Notes: generated by a model not told the origin, from the sequence alone. A stretch of 64,000 nt of DNA from Nitrospira sp. (GCA_016873495.1 VGXC01000009.1:1-64000), one strand, 5' to 3'; positions 25,194 to 34,791 are shown, numbered from the stretch's first letter. Program-made: numbers and translations.

Positions 25194-26249
25194 CTAGCGA
25201 GAGGCGTACATGCCCTTGACGCACTTATTACACGCATCGTTGGTGGCATACTCACCGCGCTTGTGCAATTGCCGGAGTTCCGTGTACGGACGTCCATGCC
25301 AAATCTCGTACAACGAGGCAGACGCGCTATTCCCCATGGGCAAATAATAGTTCATGAACGAACAACAAGGATGGACATCGCCTTTGGGGCGAATGAACAT
25401 CGCATACCACGGCTGTTCGCAACGGAACTTGCCTGGAATGGTTGCGTCGGTATCCGAATAATAATTGTACCCTCTCGTGTCGATGAGCTCCATGTAGGTT
25501 TGCAGATGCACGTAGTCGGCTCGAGGCGTCCAGTAGTCCACGAACGCCTGGATTTCATGTTCGTTGAGTTTCTGACGGACGAAACTTGTGCGAAACAGTG
25601 GCAGGTCCGCATTCCGCTGACGGCGAATTTCCAGGAATCGATTGCAGTTCTCGACGACCGTTTCATAGTGCCCGCCGACACGGATTTGAGCAAACGTGTC
25701 AGCGCTGAACGCATCCAGGCTGACCATCAGCCTCGTACAGCCCGAATCGATCAACTGGTGACTGAGTTCCTCGGTCAGCAATTCGCCGTTGGTGTGGAGG
25801 TGAATATCGACGAACCCATGTTCGTGCGCGTAGCGTATCCGCTCGATCAGCTGTTCGTCGAGGAGTGGTTCGTTGACCCCGTTGAGCAACATAGACGGCG
25901 TGTCGTATCGTTCGGCCTCGTCGACGATTCGACGGAACGCCTCCATGGACATGATGCCTTGGCGTCCGAACTGCCGTTTGTACTCCGGGATGCCCAGGTA
26001 GCACATGGGGCATTGATAGTTACAGGCATACATCGTCTCGACGATAAGATGGAGGGGGAACGGCAGGTCCACATCCAACGATGCCGTGCGATCGAACGTC
26101 GCCCGATAGGCTTTGAAGCGTGCCGCGCGCGCCGGCGATTGTTTCGACAGGATCGCGTACAACCGTTGATTGATATCTTCTTTGACCGCCGGGTTGGTCA
26201 GCGTCACCCCGAAGTCTCGGGTGGTCGGGTTGGATGGGCTGTTTGCCAT
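25194..26249 (-). CDS. Radical SAM/SPASM protein
   Basis: 351 aa. The radical SAM cluster is Cys76, Cys80, Cys83 (CNYQCPMC). A C-terminal SPASM-type region holds further Cys pairs (GKFRCEQPW, HPCCSF, NDACNKCVKG) that can carry one or two auxiliary iron-sulfur clusters. Members modify peptides or oxidise small alcohols and sugars by hydrogen abstraction. The position between the ABC exporter and a carbamoyltransferase suggests a glycan intermediate. An ATG at 26249 is preferred to the TTG at 26255. Similar in plan to the protein at 48656-49714, though only modestly alike. Confidence 0.83.
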   Translation of the reverse strand: MANSPSNPTTRDFGVTLTNPAVKEDINQRLYAILSKQSPARAARFKAYRATFDRTASLDVDLPFPLHLIVETMYACNYQCPMCYLGIPEYKRQFGRQGIMSMEAFRRIVDEAERYDTPSMLLNGVNEPLLDEQLIERIRYAHEHGFVDIHLHTNGELLTEELSHQLIDSGCTRLMVSLDAFSADTFAQIRVGGHYETVVENCNRFLEIRRQRNADLPLFRTSFVRQKLNEHEIQAFVDYWTPRADYVHLQTYMELIDTRGYNYYSDTDATIPGKFRCEQPWYAMFIRPKGDVHPCCSFMNYYLPMGNSASASLYEIWHGRPYTELRQLHKRGEYATNDACNKCVKGMYASR

Positions 26250-26259
26250 AGTCAACGGC

Positions 26260-28059
26260 CTAGCTCTGGCAGCTCAGGATGTCCCTCGTCGGCGACGACG
26301 CCTTGACGATCAAAAGGGTGTCGGTGAGCACCGCGTCCATTCCGGACTTCACAAACACGTCGTAGGCCTGTTCGACAGTTCTGACGATCGGGGAACCGTG
26401 CAGATTGAAGGACGTGTTTAAAAGCCCGCCACGCCCCGTTCGACGCTGGAATTCCTCCAAGAGCCCGTACAACGGCGGGTTCTGTTCTCTGCGAAGAATT
26501 TGCGCACGCGTGGTTCGATCAGCGGGATGGCAGGCAGCTTTGAGATCGGCGTATCCCTCCGGCGTCGTTTCAAAGCCGATGGTCATGTGCGGAGAGTCGA
26601 TGCCATTGTGATTTTTAAGATATCGACCGGCGCACGAATCCAGAATCACCGGGGCGAACGGCATCCAGAAATCGCGATTTTTGATCATCGCGTTGATCCT
26701 CGGAATGATCTCGGGATTGATGGGATCGGCTAAAATCGAGCGGTTGCCAAGCGCACGTTGTCCAAACTCCATCCGCCCAACACACCGCCCCACCACGGCC
26801 CCGGCCAGGAGCAGGCTCACGATCACGGCATCTGAAGGATCAAGGACGACCGTATGCCCTTCGGCTCGCGCACGGGCGAGAATCGCGTCCCGCGCACCCG
26901 CCGGAGGTCCCAGGTACAATGACGTCACGGCCTTGCCAAGATGCGTACCCTGCTCGGCGGCCAAACACAGCGCTGCGCCCATGGCATTCGATTCGTCCGA
27001 ACTGCTCCCCGCGACAAAGAACCGCCGAATCCACGGCTGCTGTGCGATCCGGCCCATCGCCTTGACGTTCATCGACACGCCGCCGCCAACGACTACGGAA
27101 TCGACATCAAAGTGCTTCACTACATTCCCGATCCATTGCTCCAACGTGAGCTCAACCCATAACTGAAGCCCGGCGGCAACGTGGTCCATCCGGATTCCTT
27201 CGAAAAGGTCTCGAAACGAGAAATAGCTCTCCAGGGGTTTGTTCGGACCAGGAAGAAACTTGATTCCATCCACGGTGAGCGTCCCCTGCAAAATGCTCAG
27301 CACGCGATCCACATCCCGTCCCTTCCCGTAGGGCGCCAATCCCATAACCTTGTACTCGTGTTCGAGCGGCCGCATGCCCAGCAGCAACGTGATAAATCGG
27401 TAATATCGGCCCAACGTGCAGTCTGGGGTACTGTACATTTTGCGCAGTCCGGCGCCGTCGCCTAAAAACGCTGTGGCATTGGCCCCGTCTCCCTGCCCAT
27501 CAACCGTCAACACCAACACAGGCCCATCCTGGAAATCCGATGCGTGTAAAGAATAGCGCGCATGGCACGAATGGTGGTCGAAGCGCCGGACTTTCTCCGG
27601 AGGAAGTCCGAAGTGCTTGCCGACCAGGACTTCCGCATCCGTCTTGAACGAGTTCATCCTGCGCTCATCATTCCCGATTACGGACCAGTAATCTTGGGGA
27701 TACTGGGTCCGATTGACGTAGTCCGGGAAGATATTCCACCGCCGGATGTCTCGCCGCCCCTCGAAGAACCACGGCTTCGAGTACTCGTGCTGTTCTTTCA
27801 CGAAATCAGCCACGGTGAAATTGTTGTAATACTTCAGCAGGTAGAGCTCATAGGTGCGCTCCAGCGTGGCGATGGCGACGCCATCGATCGCGTCAACGCC
27901 TCCCGCAAGCTCCACGCAATAGTTCGCCGCATGCCAGGGGAAGCAACAGTCGTTCTTGACGCCGGAGAACCGCTCTTCCGCCACACACGCGGTAATCTCT
28001 CTTCCCTGCAACAAAGCGACACTGGACAGATGATCCCAATGAAACCCGATGATTTTCAC
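26260..28059 (-). CDS. Carbamoyltransferase, NodU/CmcH family (copy 1)
   Basis: 599 aa. The N-terminal Kae1-like half contains the metal-binding motif DHHSCHARYSLH (about residues 153-164) and the ATP/metal site VLTVDGQGDGANAT. The C-terminal half contains EFGQRALGNRSILADP, RDFWMPFAPVIL and LNTSFNLHGSPIV, which are invariant in the family. These enzymes make carbamoyl adenylate from carbamoyl phosphate and ATP and transfer the carbamoyl group to a hydroxyl (sugars in NodU and NovN, antibiotics in CmcH). The GTG at 28059 overlaps the stop of the upstream gene as GTGA, with GGGGGTAG upstream. Confidence 0.9.
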   Translation of the reverse strand: MKIIGFHWDHLSSVALLQGREITACVAEERFSGVKNDCCFPWHAANYCVELAGGVDAIDGVAIATLERTYELYLLKYYNNFTVADFVKEQHEYSKPWFFEGRRDIRRWNIFPDYVNRTQYPQDYWSVIGNDERRMNSFKTDAEVLVGKHFGLPPEKVRRFDHHSCHARYSLHASDFQDGPVLVLTVDGQGDGANATAFLGDGAGLRKMYSTPDCTLGRYYRFITLLLGMRPLEHEYKVMGLAPYGKGRDVDRVLSILQGTLTVDGIKFLPGPNKPLESYFSFRDLFEGIRMDHVAAGLQLWVELTLEQWIGNVVKHFDVDSVVVGGGVSMNVKAMGRIAQQPWIRRFFVAGSSSDESNAMGAALCLAAEQGTHLGKAVTSLYLGPPAGARDAILARARAEGHTVVLDPSDAVIVSLLLAGAVVGRCVGRMEFGQRALGNRSILADPINPEIIPRINAMIKNRDFWMPFAPVILDSCAGRYLKNHNGIDSPHMTIGFETTPEGYADLKAACHPADRTTRAQILRREQNPPLYGLLEEFQRRTGRGGLLNTSFNLHGSPIVRTVEQAYDVFVKSGMDAVLTDTLLIVKASSPTRDILSCQS

Positions 28060-30023
28060 GCTACCCCCTGATTTTGCCAATCGGTCCCGTATGTCGCGAA
28101 TGTGCTGGCATATCCCGCTGCCGATTGACGTGGCATGGCCTTCTTCGCACGCGAATCAGTCCCCTCCAGCGCCGCATAGACCACGGCTCGGAATCGCGCC
28201 GTTACGCGGCCGTCGAACGCCAATCCGTGACGATGCTGGATGTGTTCGAGGACGGACGGTTCGATAGAGATTCCGTGCCGCATGATCCGATCGGCCGCGG
28301 CATACAACTCCGCCGCCGACCGCGCGACGAGCCCCGCAGCATAGGATGCGTACGGATGTTCGGCCAAACCGGTGGTGTCAAAATACACGACGTGCTTGCC
28401 CGCCATCAGCCCATCGAGTCCGCTGGAAGAGGCTCCGAGGCCGATCACCAGATCCAGTGCCGGCAACAAATCATAGGTACACATGGTTTTTTCCATGACG
28501 ACCTTCTCACCGCCGCGGCTTAACACGTCCCGGAACTCCGGGCTATCCAGTTCATCGCCTTTGGGTTTGAATACGACGACGATATCCGGGTAACGGTGCG
28601 CAAGCGCAACAACCGCCTCGCACCATTCCAGTGCCATGGCGCGATTCATGATGAAGTCTTCGCCGAACGACGTGGTGAAGGCCCCGATCAGTCGTGCTCG
28701 CCGACGAAGCGTCAGGTAGGGCTCCATGATCGTCCCGCTGACTATGCGCTTGTAGGTTTCATCGAGACCGTAAATGCCTGCCCCGATGATGTGCGTGCTT
28801 CTGCAGAAGCGCGCGTTGTGCCTCAACAAATCTCGCTGAAATTCACCCCAGAAGCAAAAATGATGGGCTCCCAGGTAGCTGCTCGCCACGTCATAATACG
28901 TCTCATCACCCTGACTAAATCCAACCGTGACTCCGCCGCGTCGGTCATACACGACGGTGCGCAGCAAATGCGCGAAGGTGGTTTCATCGCGCCCGACGAA
29001 CACGTCTATTTGATGATACAGATCGAGCAGTTCGGCCTTCAGTACCTGGTATGCGACGGTCAAGGCGCTCCACGCGAATCCTCCCCCGCCGCCGCATCGA
29101 ATTTGGTCCACAGCGAGCCGGATGACTCCCCCGAGAAATGTAGGGAGCACACGGCCCGCGAAGTACCCGACAGGGACCGGAAGGCGTTCTGTTTCGACCA
29201 AAGGATAGCCGTTGGTTTGAAAATATCGACGAATGGCTTCGCTGCCGTGCGGGACCACGTGCAAGATTTTTTCCGGGGCCAAGTCCGCTTCGTCATAGAG
29301 AAAGGTCCGGCGGTACGGCCGCCATCGAAGAACCTCGTCGAATATCTGCAGTCCCACGCGCCATCGGCTCGGCGGCCCCGCCGCAAGCACCATTCCCCGC
29401 TTCCACAGGAGTACGCCGACCATCAGCCATGCCACGACGACCTGCCCGAGCGGTTCCAGGCTCGCCTTGATCCTGTTGACGACACGCACAGGCCGTGGGA
29501 TGTAGACGGCTTCGAACGCGGCTCCCAATGGAGTCGGAGCCCACGGTCGCGAATCGATATTGTCTTGCGGAATTAGCAGGATCGCGGCCTGGTTCTGCAA
29601 AAGAGCGCGCAGGAACACCAACAATTTCAGCCGGAGAACCGTGTAGGCATCCTGCGTCTGTCGACGCAGAGCGGCTTCGATGAGGGCATGGTCATGAAAG
29701 CGACGTAAAAAAGCTAGCGCGGGCGCGGCGTGGCTGGTTTTGGCTTCGTCGCAGAAGGCATCGTTGGCTCCCTGACATGCTGTCCGGTGAACCTCGTAGT
29801 ACGATCCCGGAAACTCTTCGTATTGCAACGGCCGCAAACCCGCGAGGAGCTCGACCCATCGTCTCACGCGCTGCGCGCGGAAGGCCTTCGACCACCCCAA
29901 AAAATACCCTCCTCCTTGTCGCCAGGCATACCAGAGCCATAGCGGCAGGGACAGAAGTTCCAATCGTTCCACGATCACCATCGTGCCGCGTTGGTTCAGA
30001 GGACCTGGTGTTTGAGTCGCCAT
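28056..30023 (-). CDS. GT-B-like protein, unrecognised family
   Basis: 655 aa. The N-terminal ~260 residues are rich in aromatic and basic residues with a possible membrane-associated segment (VVVAWLMVGVLLW, about 200-212). The C-terminal ~350 residues look like a GT-B donor domain: IGAFTTSFGEDFIMN, VVVFKPKGDELDSPE and a late block VIGLGASSSGLDGLMAGKHVVYFDTTGLAEHPY that resembles the end of CDP-glycerol/polysaccharide pyruvyl or capsule synthesis transferases. I do not recognise a named family. ATG at 30023 (with CAGG and GGGGG just before) overlaps the upstream gene by 28 bases; ATG 29981 is the alternative. Coupled to carbamoyltransferase 1. Confidence 0.55.
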   Translation of the reverse strand: MATQTPGPLNQRGTMVIVERLELLSLPLWLWYAWRQGGGYFLGWSKAFRAQRVRRWVELLAGLRPLQYEEFPGSYYEVHRTACQGANDAFCDEAKTSHAAPALAFLRRFHDHALIEAALRRQTQDAYTVLRLKLLVFLRALLQNQAAILLIPQDNIDSRPWAPTPLGAAFEAVYIPRPVRVVNRIKASLEPLGQVVVAWLMVGVLLWKRGMVLAAGPPSRWRVGLQIFDEVLRWRPYRRTFLYDEADLAPEKILHVVPHGSEAIRRYFQTNGYPLVETERLPVPVGYFAGRVLPTFLGGVIRLAVDQIRCGGGGGFAWSALTVAYQVLKAELLDLYHQIDVFVGRDETTFAHLLRTVVYDRRGGVTVGFSQGDETYYDVASSYLGAHHFCFWGEFQRDLLRHNARFCRSTHIIGAGIYGLDETYKRIVSGTIMEPYLTLRRRARLIGAFTTSFGEDFIMNRAMALEWCEAVVALAHRYPDIVVVFKPKGDELDSPEFRDVLSRGGEKVVMEKTMCTYDLLPALDLVIGLGASSSGLDGLMAGKHVVYFDTTGLAEHPYASYAAGLVARSAAELYAAADRIMRHGISIEPSVLEHIQHRHGLAFDGRVTARFRAVVYAALEGTDSRAKKAMPRQSAAGYASTFATYGTDWQNQGVA

Positions 30024-31222
30024 TCCCCCGCCTGCTGTTCCCATAAATGAGGAGACCGAAACCGGTCGACGATCTGAAAGAACCGATCTTTCGTCAAACC
30101 GAGATAGTCGAGGATTTCCGCGAAGTATTTCCTGGGAAACTCCCCGTCGAACCGCCGCACCAACGCGACGCCTTCTTCGCGGGTGATATGTCCGTGATGG
30201 ATTTCCTGACAGGCGTCGTACGTGGCCCGGCCCAGCCCGAACTTGACGAAGGCCGTCCAATAGTTGAAACCGTCGATCTTGTCGTCGAGGCTGCTGTACT
30301 TGCTGTAGGTGCCTTCCGACCGCTCCGGGTTGGCCTGGAAGCCCGTGTGTTCGACGGCATAATAGTAGGCCTCCTGGGGAATCCATTTGATGTAGTACCC
30401 CAGAAAATGAAACTCCAGTTTGGCCTCGGCCAAGGCCTTGCCGTCGGCCGGCAGATAGGTCGCGAGATCCGCCATCGAGAGCTTGTGTTCGGCCAGAATG
30501 TGCTCGATCGGCACGCCGCCGAGGTGGAACCGCGTCGCGTCATACCGCAGCCGGAATCCCGGCGCGTCGTCGCTGTCCGTGAAGCCGCTCTGCCGATCCA
30601 CGGGCACACGCTGGCCGTACTGGCCTGGCGATTCACCGTAAAACACCAATTTGATCCCGTGCTTCAAGGCCATCTTCGGCGCAAAGGTCTTTTGCCCGAG
30701 AATGAAGGGCTGGAAGGGATGCAACAGGTTTTCGAAAGCCAGCCGCGTCAACAGGCGATGCACTCGCCCATTCGGCGTGAAGAGGCAATTGTCGAACCCG
30801 CCGACGTGAATCCAGTTCTGGAGATTCTTCCAGCCGATCTCCGTGTAGAGATGCGGCGCCCAGGTGACGGTCAAGGGATTCATCCCGTACTTATATTTGA
30901 GTAGATGGGCCGCCATGCCGCTGTCTTTGCCGCCGCTGCCGGGCACCAGCACATCGTAGCCTCCGTCGCGCCGGCGGTAGCGATCGAGCAACACGAGCAA
31001 TTCTTTTTCCCGTTGTGCCCAGTCAATCTCGCGGTTCACCTTGTCCATTTGACGGCAAGCCAGGCAGATGCCCTCGGCATCGATGGGCAGCGTGTCTTTT
31101 CTCGAGTCCGGTCGATGTTCGTATTCGTTGACTGAGAGCGGTTTCTGGTTGGACAAGACACACCGCCGGCAAAACGTGACCTCGCAGGGGAGCCCCCACT
31201 GTGCCGCGTTTTCACCGGACAT
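29996..31222 (-). CDS. N-acetyl sugar amidotransferase, WbpG/PseA family
   Basis: 408 aa. Two Cys pairs (Cys18-Cys21, Cys53-Cys56) flank an N-terminal metal site. The ATP-pyrophosphatase P-loop PGSGGKDS lies at 94-101. The body continues WAPHLYTEIGWKNLQNW, FTPNGRVHRLLTRLAFEN and LVFYGESPGQYG. In known members (WbpG of Pseudomonas, PseA and PtmG of Campylobacter) the enzyme converts an N-acetyl group to acetamidino using ammonia or glutamine. It therefore suits nonulosonate or diamino-sugar decoration. A HisF-like partner exists at 40076-40945, about 10 kb upstream. ATG at 31222 with CCAGGATC upstream. Confidence 0.87.
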   Translation of the reverse strand: MSGENAAQWGLPCEVTFCRRCVLSNQKPLSVNEYEHRPDSRKDTLPIDAEGICLACRQMDKVNREIDWAQREKELLVLLDRYRRRDGGYDVLVPGSGGKDSGMAAHLLKYKYGMNPLTVTWAPHLYTEIGWKNLQNWIHVGGFDNCLFTPNGRVHRLLTRLAFENLLHPFQPFILGQKTFAPKMALKHGIKLVFYGESPGQYGQRVPVDRQSGFTDSDDAPGFRLRYDATRFHLGGVPIEHILAEHKLSMADLATYLPADGKALAEAKLEFHFLGYYIKWIPQEAYYYAVEHTGFQANPERSEGTYSKYSSLDDKIDGFNYWTAFVKFGLGRATYDACQEIHHGHITREEGVALVRRFDGEFPRKYFAEILDYLGLTKDRFFQIVDRFRSPHLWEQQAGEWRLKHQVL

Positions 31223-31255
31223 GATATCGATCCTGGACGTGCGATAGACCCATTG

Positions 31256-32254
31256 CTAAAAATGATCGATGTGCCAGAGCGCGACCGACGAGAACCGCCG
31301 GCGGATGGACGGATGAAAGAACCGGACATGTCCGAGTTCATCGGGACCGTCTTCCACGGCATTGCTCAAGCTCATTGACGCCAGCCATCGACGCAGCGAG
31401 GGCACCGGCCGCATTGCCAATGCGAACCGACAGCGGTTCTGTTGCACAGCGAGTTGCATCAAACCCCTGTAGACCTGGTCGTGTTGCGACGGCAACGCGC
31501 CATATTCTTCAATCCGAAACTGATCGCCGACGAGACGCGAAACGGCATAGCCGATCGGGCGCCGCCGCGCATCGGTAAAAACCTCCGCCCGCAATCGATA
31601 GACCCGGCGTTTCCACTCCCACACCCACTCATTCCAATACCGGGGCGTCCGGACCACGTGCAACAAATCTTCCGCGCGATTGAAACGGGCATAGATTCGG
31701 CTGACGGCAGGAAGGTCCGCTTGGTTCATGCGACGATGGAGAACAGGTGCGCCGAGCGTTGCCGGCGTGATGCCGCGGAGCGGGATACGGATCACCCCTC
31801 TCGAGAAAGGACGCCATCCCAACTTTCGGTAGAAGGCGCCGTCCCTGGCATACACCATCGCCAAGTCTCTGCGAGACCGCGGGGCTTGCAAAAAAGACCG
31901 CATCAGCGCGCGCCCGTAGCCCTGACGTTGATGCTCGGGTGCCGTCGCCACGTTGCCGATCCCTTCAAGGCGGTAGACGCGTTCCGAGAGCCTGACCGAA
32001 CGGCTGAAAATTTGATAGGTGCTGACGAGCGTGTCGCCGACAAAGAGTCCGACAAGCCGGCCTGCGCGGTGGTGCGGATCATGGGCGAGGTAATCAGAAA
32101 AATATCCTGCGCGACCGTAACTTCCTCCCCACCGAGCAAGAAATGCACGTCGCAGCAGCGTTTCCCACTCCAACACACGAGAACGAGGAATCGTGAGAAT
32201 CGTCCCGCGCAGACGGTGCCCGCGCAGGAGCCCGGAACTGCCCTTCCCGTCCAT
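31256..32254 (-). CDS. GNAT family N-acetyltransferase
   Basis: 332 aa. The acetyl-CoA loop is in LEGIGNVATAPEHQRQGYGRALMRSFL (about residues 95-121, with QRQGYGRA the R/Q-x-x-G-x-G/A signature), and AFYRKLGWRPFSR follows. The Eis-like two-domain length is visible (a second, less conserved GNAT fold in the C-terminal half). It would acetylate an amino group of an amino sugar, consistent with aminotransferases and deacetylases in the locus. Its ATG overlaps the PhyH stop as TAATG at 32254. Confidence 0.78.
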   Translation of the reverse strand: MDGKGSSGLLRGHRLRGTILTIPRSRVLEWETLLRRAFLARWGGSYGRAGYFSDYLAHDPHHRAGRLVGLFVGDTLVSTYQIFSRSVRLSERVYRLEGIGNVATAPEHQRQGYGRALMRSFLQAPRSRRDLAMVYARDGAFYRKLGWRPFSRGVIRIPLRGITPATLGAPVLHRRMNQADLPAVSRIYARFNRAEDLLHVVRTPRYWNEWVWEWKRRVYRLRAEVFTDARRRPIGYAVSRLVGDQFRIEEYGALPSQHDQVYRGLMQLAVQQNRCRFALAMRPVPSLRRWLASMSLSNAVEDGPDELGHVRFFHPSIRRRFSSVALWHIDHF

Positions 32255-33159
32255 TACGTCGTAGCTCGTCTCGCGCGCAGAAGTTTTTCACGCCAATCGA
32301 TCCTCGGCTTCTGGGCCAAAAAGGCACGAATGTGCTCGAGTCGCTCTTTCATTTTATCCACGGAGTTCGGGGCGAGATCGGCGAACTTCGTGGTCCCGCT
32401 GAAGAGCCCTTGCCCGGCGATGTCGTCATAGCGGACGACGACCGACCATCGGGCATAGAATTGATCCTCGAAATCCGGCGACTGATGGAAAACCAGCCGG
32501 TTGATGGCGATCACATCTCCCTCTGATGCGACGGCGGTGCGCACATTCGGGTATTTGTCCTGCAAGGATTTCGGCACACGCTCCAGGTATATTGCCTCAG
32601 CTTCGTCGACGATTTCCTCATGGCGGACCGGGCCTTCGCGATGCGATCCCACCCAGTAGCGCACAGCCGTCTTTTCCGTAAGGGGATGGAGAGGAATCCA
32701 GAACGTGACACTGTTGACCGAATCTAGCGAATTGATGTCTTGGTGACAATCCTGAAAAAACAATTTCTCCCAGGGTAAAAATATCTGGACTTTGGCCTCC
32801 CGCACGCTGGGCTTGGACATGGAAACGGACCGGGCCAGTTGCCGAAGAGCGGCCGCATTGGCCAACGAGTAGAGCGTCGGCACGCGCTGGGCGTAGGTAT
32901 AGAGAAGATTGCGGGTTTTCGGTTCTCGGCAAACAGCCTCCCAGAGGACTTCCGTGGTCCGTTTGGCGAACGGCTCGCCCGACAAACTCCGTTCCATCTT
33001 TGTCCCGCATGCCTCCTCGACGACACCGGCAAGATCATCGCGAATCGCCCGGATGGCATCGGGGTCGATGACGTTTCTCAGTATTGTGACGCCATCTTCA
33101 CGATAGGCGTCGGCCGCCGTCGCCCATTCTCCCGGCGCCATCGTCTGTCCCGTGGTCAT
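32254..33159 (-). CDS. Phytanoyl-CoA dioxygenase-like (PhyH) Fe/2OG oxygenase
   Basis: 301 aa. The 2-His-1-carboxylate iron site is His139, Asp141 (DCHQDINSLDS) and distal His225 (INRLVFHQSPD). Arg237 is a plausible 2-oxoglutarate ligand. The jelly-roll strand pattern is typical of PhyH. Family members hydroxylate small molecules; some act on nucleoside, sugar or phosphonate intermediates. ATG at 33159 has AAAGGAG at ideal spacing. It is translationally coupled to the GNAT gene, so the two probably act on one product. Confidence 0.85.
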   Translation of the reverse strand: MTTGQTMAPGEWATAADAYREDGVTILRNVIDPDAIRAIRDDLAGVVEEACGTKMERSLSGEPFAKRTTEVLWEAVCREPKTRNLLYTYAQRVPTLYSLANAAALRQLARSVSMSKPSVREAKVQIFLPWEKLFFQDCHQDINSLDSVNSVTFWIPLHPLTEKTAVRYWVGSHREGPVRHEEIVDEAEAIYLERVPKSLQDKYPNVRTAVASEGDVIAINRLVFHQSPDFEDQFYARWSVVVRYDDIAGQGLFSGTTKFADLAPNSVDKMKERLEHIRAFLAQKPRIDWREKLLRARRATT

Positions 33160-33204
33160 GCGACGCTCCTTTATGCTGTGGCAGCCCGTCGAGCCGCGCA
33201 CGAT

Positions 33205-33600
33205 TCAATACGCCGTCAGGACATCCAGCAATTTCCCCCGCTCATCGATCAGGGGAATAAGGAAGATATGTTTTTCCTGAAAGATTCCAGGAGCGCGGCT
33301 CCGCTCCGAATCCGTCAACGCAATAAAATCCATGTTCATCACGCGATGCACGGGCGTGGCCAGCAGCCGACCATCCAGCAGGGACTTGCGGATGTCGCCG
33401 TCGCTGACCGTGCCCACCGCGACACCGTGCGCATTCACGACGACGACGCTTCGATGGTCGTTATTCTCGATCGCCATCATTGCAGCCTGGATGGTATCGG
33501 TGTCACTGACGACGAGTTTCGATAGAGAACTCGCCACCGGCCTTGTCTTGGCCGGTCGCTTGGCCGAGGGTGTTGACGTGCGTCCGCGCGCGCGCTTCAT
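33205..33600 (-). CDS. Stand-alone CBS-pair protein
   Basis: 131 aa. A basic 22-residue tail is followed by two CBS units: DTIQAAMMAIENNDHRSVVVVNAHGVAVGTVSDGDIRKSLLDGR (about 34-77) and a second half ending IPLIDERGKLLDVL. The sequence closely follows the CBS N-terminus of PtmE-type proteins, which in nonulosonate loci continue into a nucleotidyltransferase. Here the frame stops where that domain would begin, and none follows in the next gene. It may bind an adenine nucleotide and regulate a neighbour. ATG at 33600 has AAAAGGGGG upstream. Downstream of neuC. Confidence 0.8.
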   Translation of the reverse strand: MKRARGRTSTPSAKRPAKTRPVASSLSKLVVSDTDTIQAAMMAIENNDHRSVVVVNAHGVAVGTVSDGDIRKSLLDGRLLATPVHRVMNMDFIALTDSERSRAPGIFQEKHIFLIPLIDERGKLLDVLTAY

Positions 33601-33642
33601 GCAGCCCCCTTTTCCTCTTTCCCCAAGATCATGCGTAGCCTA

Positions 33643-34791
33643 CTAATAGGTGAGCGATTTCACGAGCAGTCGCTCGTCGATCGCACAGGTGGCCAGAATG
33701 TCCACGATGCGGTCGCTGGCCTTCCCGTCTCCGTACGGATTTTTCATGCCGACGAGCGATTTTTTGAACTCCGGAGACATGGCCCGGCGCAGGGCGCGCA
33801 GGATCTCTCGGCGATCGTGCTCCACGTTGATGACGTTCCGCCCTTGGAGCCGCCCCTGCTGCCGACGGCCGATGTTGACGCAGGGCAATTCGAAGGACGG
33901 CGCTTCCAGCAATCCGCTGGACGAATTCCCCACGATGACGGATGCCACCCGCATCAAGCCGGCGTACAGCCGCCGGGGGACGTTGCGCTCGACGCGGAGC
34001 CAAGGGCCGCGAAACGCGTCAATCTTTTCGCGCACCACCGTGCTGCCCGCATCGTTGTTGGGATAGATGATGACCGTTTGTTCCTTCAATTCCGCCAGCA
34101 CGCTCAACGTCATTTCGATTTGCTCGGCCGCCGACCTGGCCTGCTCCGTGACCGGATGTTGCACCATTAAAATAATCGGCCGATCGAGCGAAAATCGCAG
34201 ATGCTTCGCCACGTCCTTGGCTGACTCATAGTCGGCGCCCAACAGTTCGTCGAGCTGCGGAGCGCCGACATTGTGCACGCGAAAGGCCTCTTCTCCCGAT
34301 CGGCGAAGCCGCTCGACGGCATCGTCGTTGGCGGCAAAATGGATGTGCGCGTACCGCGCGATCGCATGCCGCGTCTGGCCGTCGATATTGCCCGAGACCT
34401 CGCCGGCTTGAATATGCGCCACCGGGATATTGCCGTGCGCGCCGGCAATGGCGGCCATGAGCTGCTCGCCCCGATCCCCCGCCAGCAGAATGATGTCCGG
34501 CTGCACGCGCTCCAGGGTATCCACGAAGGAGGAGAGAAAAATGCCGAGCGACTTGGCCATGGTGGCGTTGGTATAGCCGTCCAAGGCCATGAAGATTTTC
34601 TGATCGACTCGAAAGCCGTCCGCGACGATTTCTCTGAGGCTGGATCCGAATTCGGGCAGCAGGTGCATGTTGGTCGCCACCAACACATAGTCCAAACGAG
34701 GATGCCGGTCGATGCGCGCCAGGACCGGACGGATGTAACCCCACTCGCCGCGCGAACCGGTGACCACCAGAATCTTTCGTGTCGCGCTCAC
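33643..34791 (-). CDS. UDP-GlcNAc 2-epimerase (hydrolysing), NeuC/LegG type
   Basis: 382 aa. The order is VVTGSRGEWGYIRPVL at the N-terminus (about residues 8-23), AHIQAGEVSGNIDGQTRHAI (about 120-140), MVQHPVTEQ and VIVGNSSSGLLEAP (about 290-303), which are the donor and catalytic motifs of hydrolysing 2-epimerases. The reaction releases a ManNAc-type sugar from a UDP- or GDP-linked GlcNAc-type substrate. That sugar feeds the adjacent NeuB-1. GTG at 34791 overlaps the NeuB-1 stop as GTGA. Confidence 0.9.
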   Translation of the reverse strand: MSATRKILVVTGSRGEWGYIRPVLARIDRHPRLDYVLVATNMHLLPEFGSSLREIVADGFRVDQKIFMALDGYTNATMAKSLGIFLSSFVDTLERVQPDIILLAGDRGEQLMAAIAGAHGNIPVAHIQAGEVSGNIDGQTRHAIARYAHIHFAANDDAVERLRRSGEEAFRVHNVGAPQLDELLGADYESAKDVAKHLRFSLDRPIILMVQHPVTEQARSAAEQIEMTLSVLAELKEQTVIIYPNNDAGSTVVREKIDAFRGPWLRVERNVPRRLYAGLMRVASVIVGNSSSGLLEAPSFELPCVNIGRRQQGRLQGRNVINVEHDRREILRALRRAMSPEFKKSLVGMKNPYGDGKASDRIVDILATCAIDERLLVKSLTY

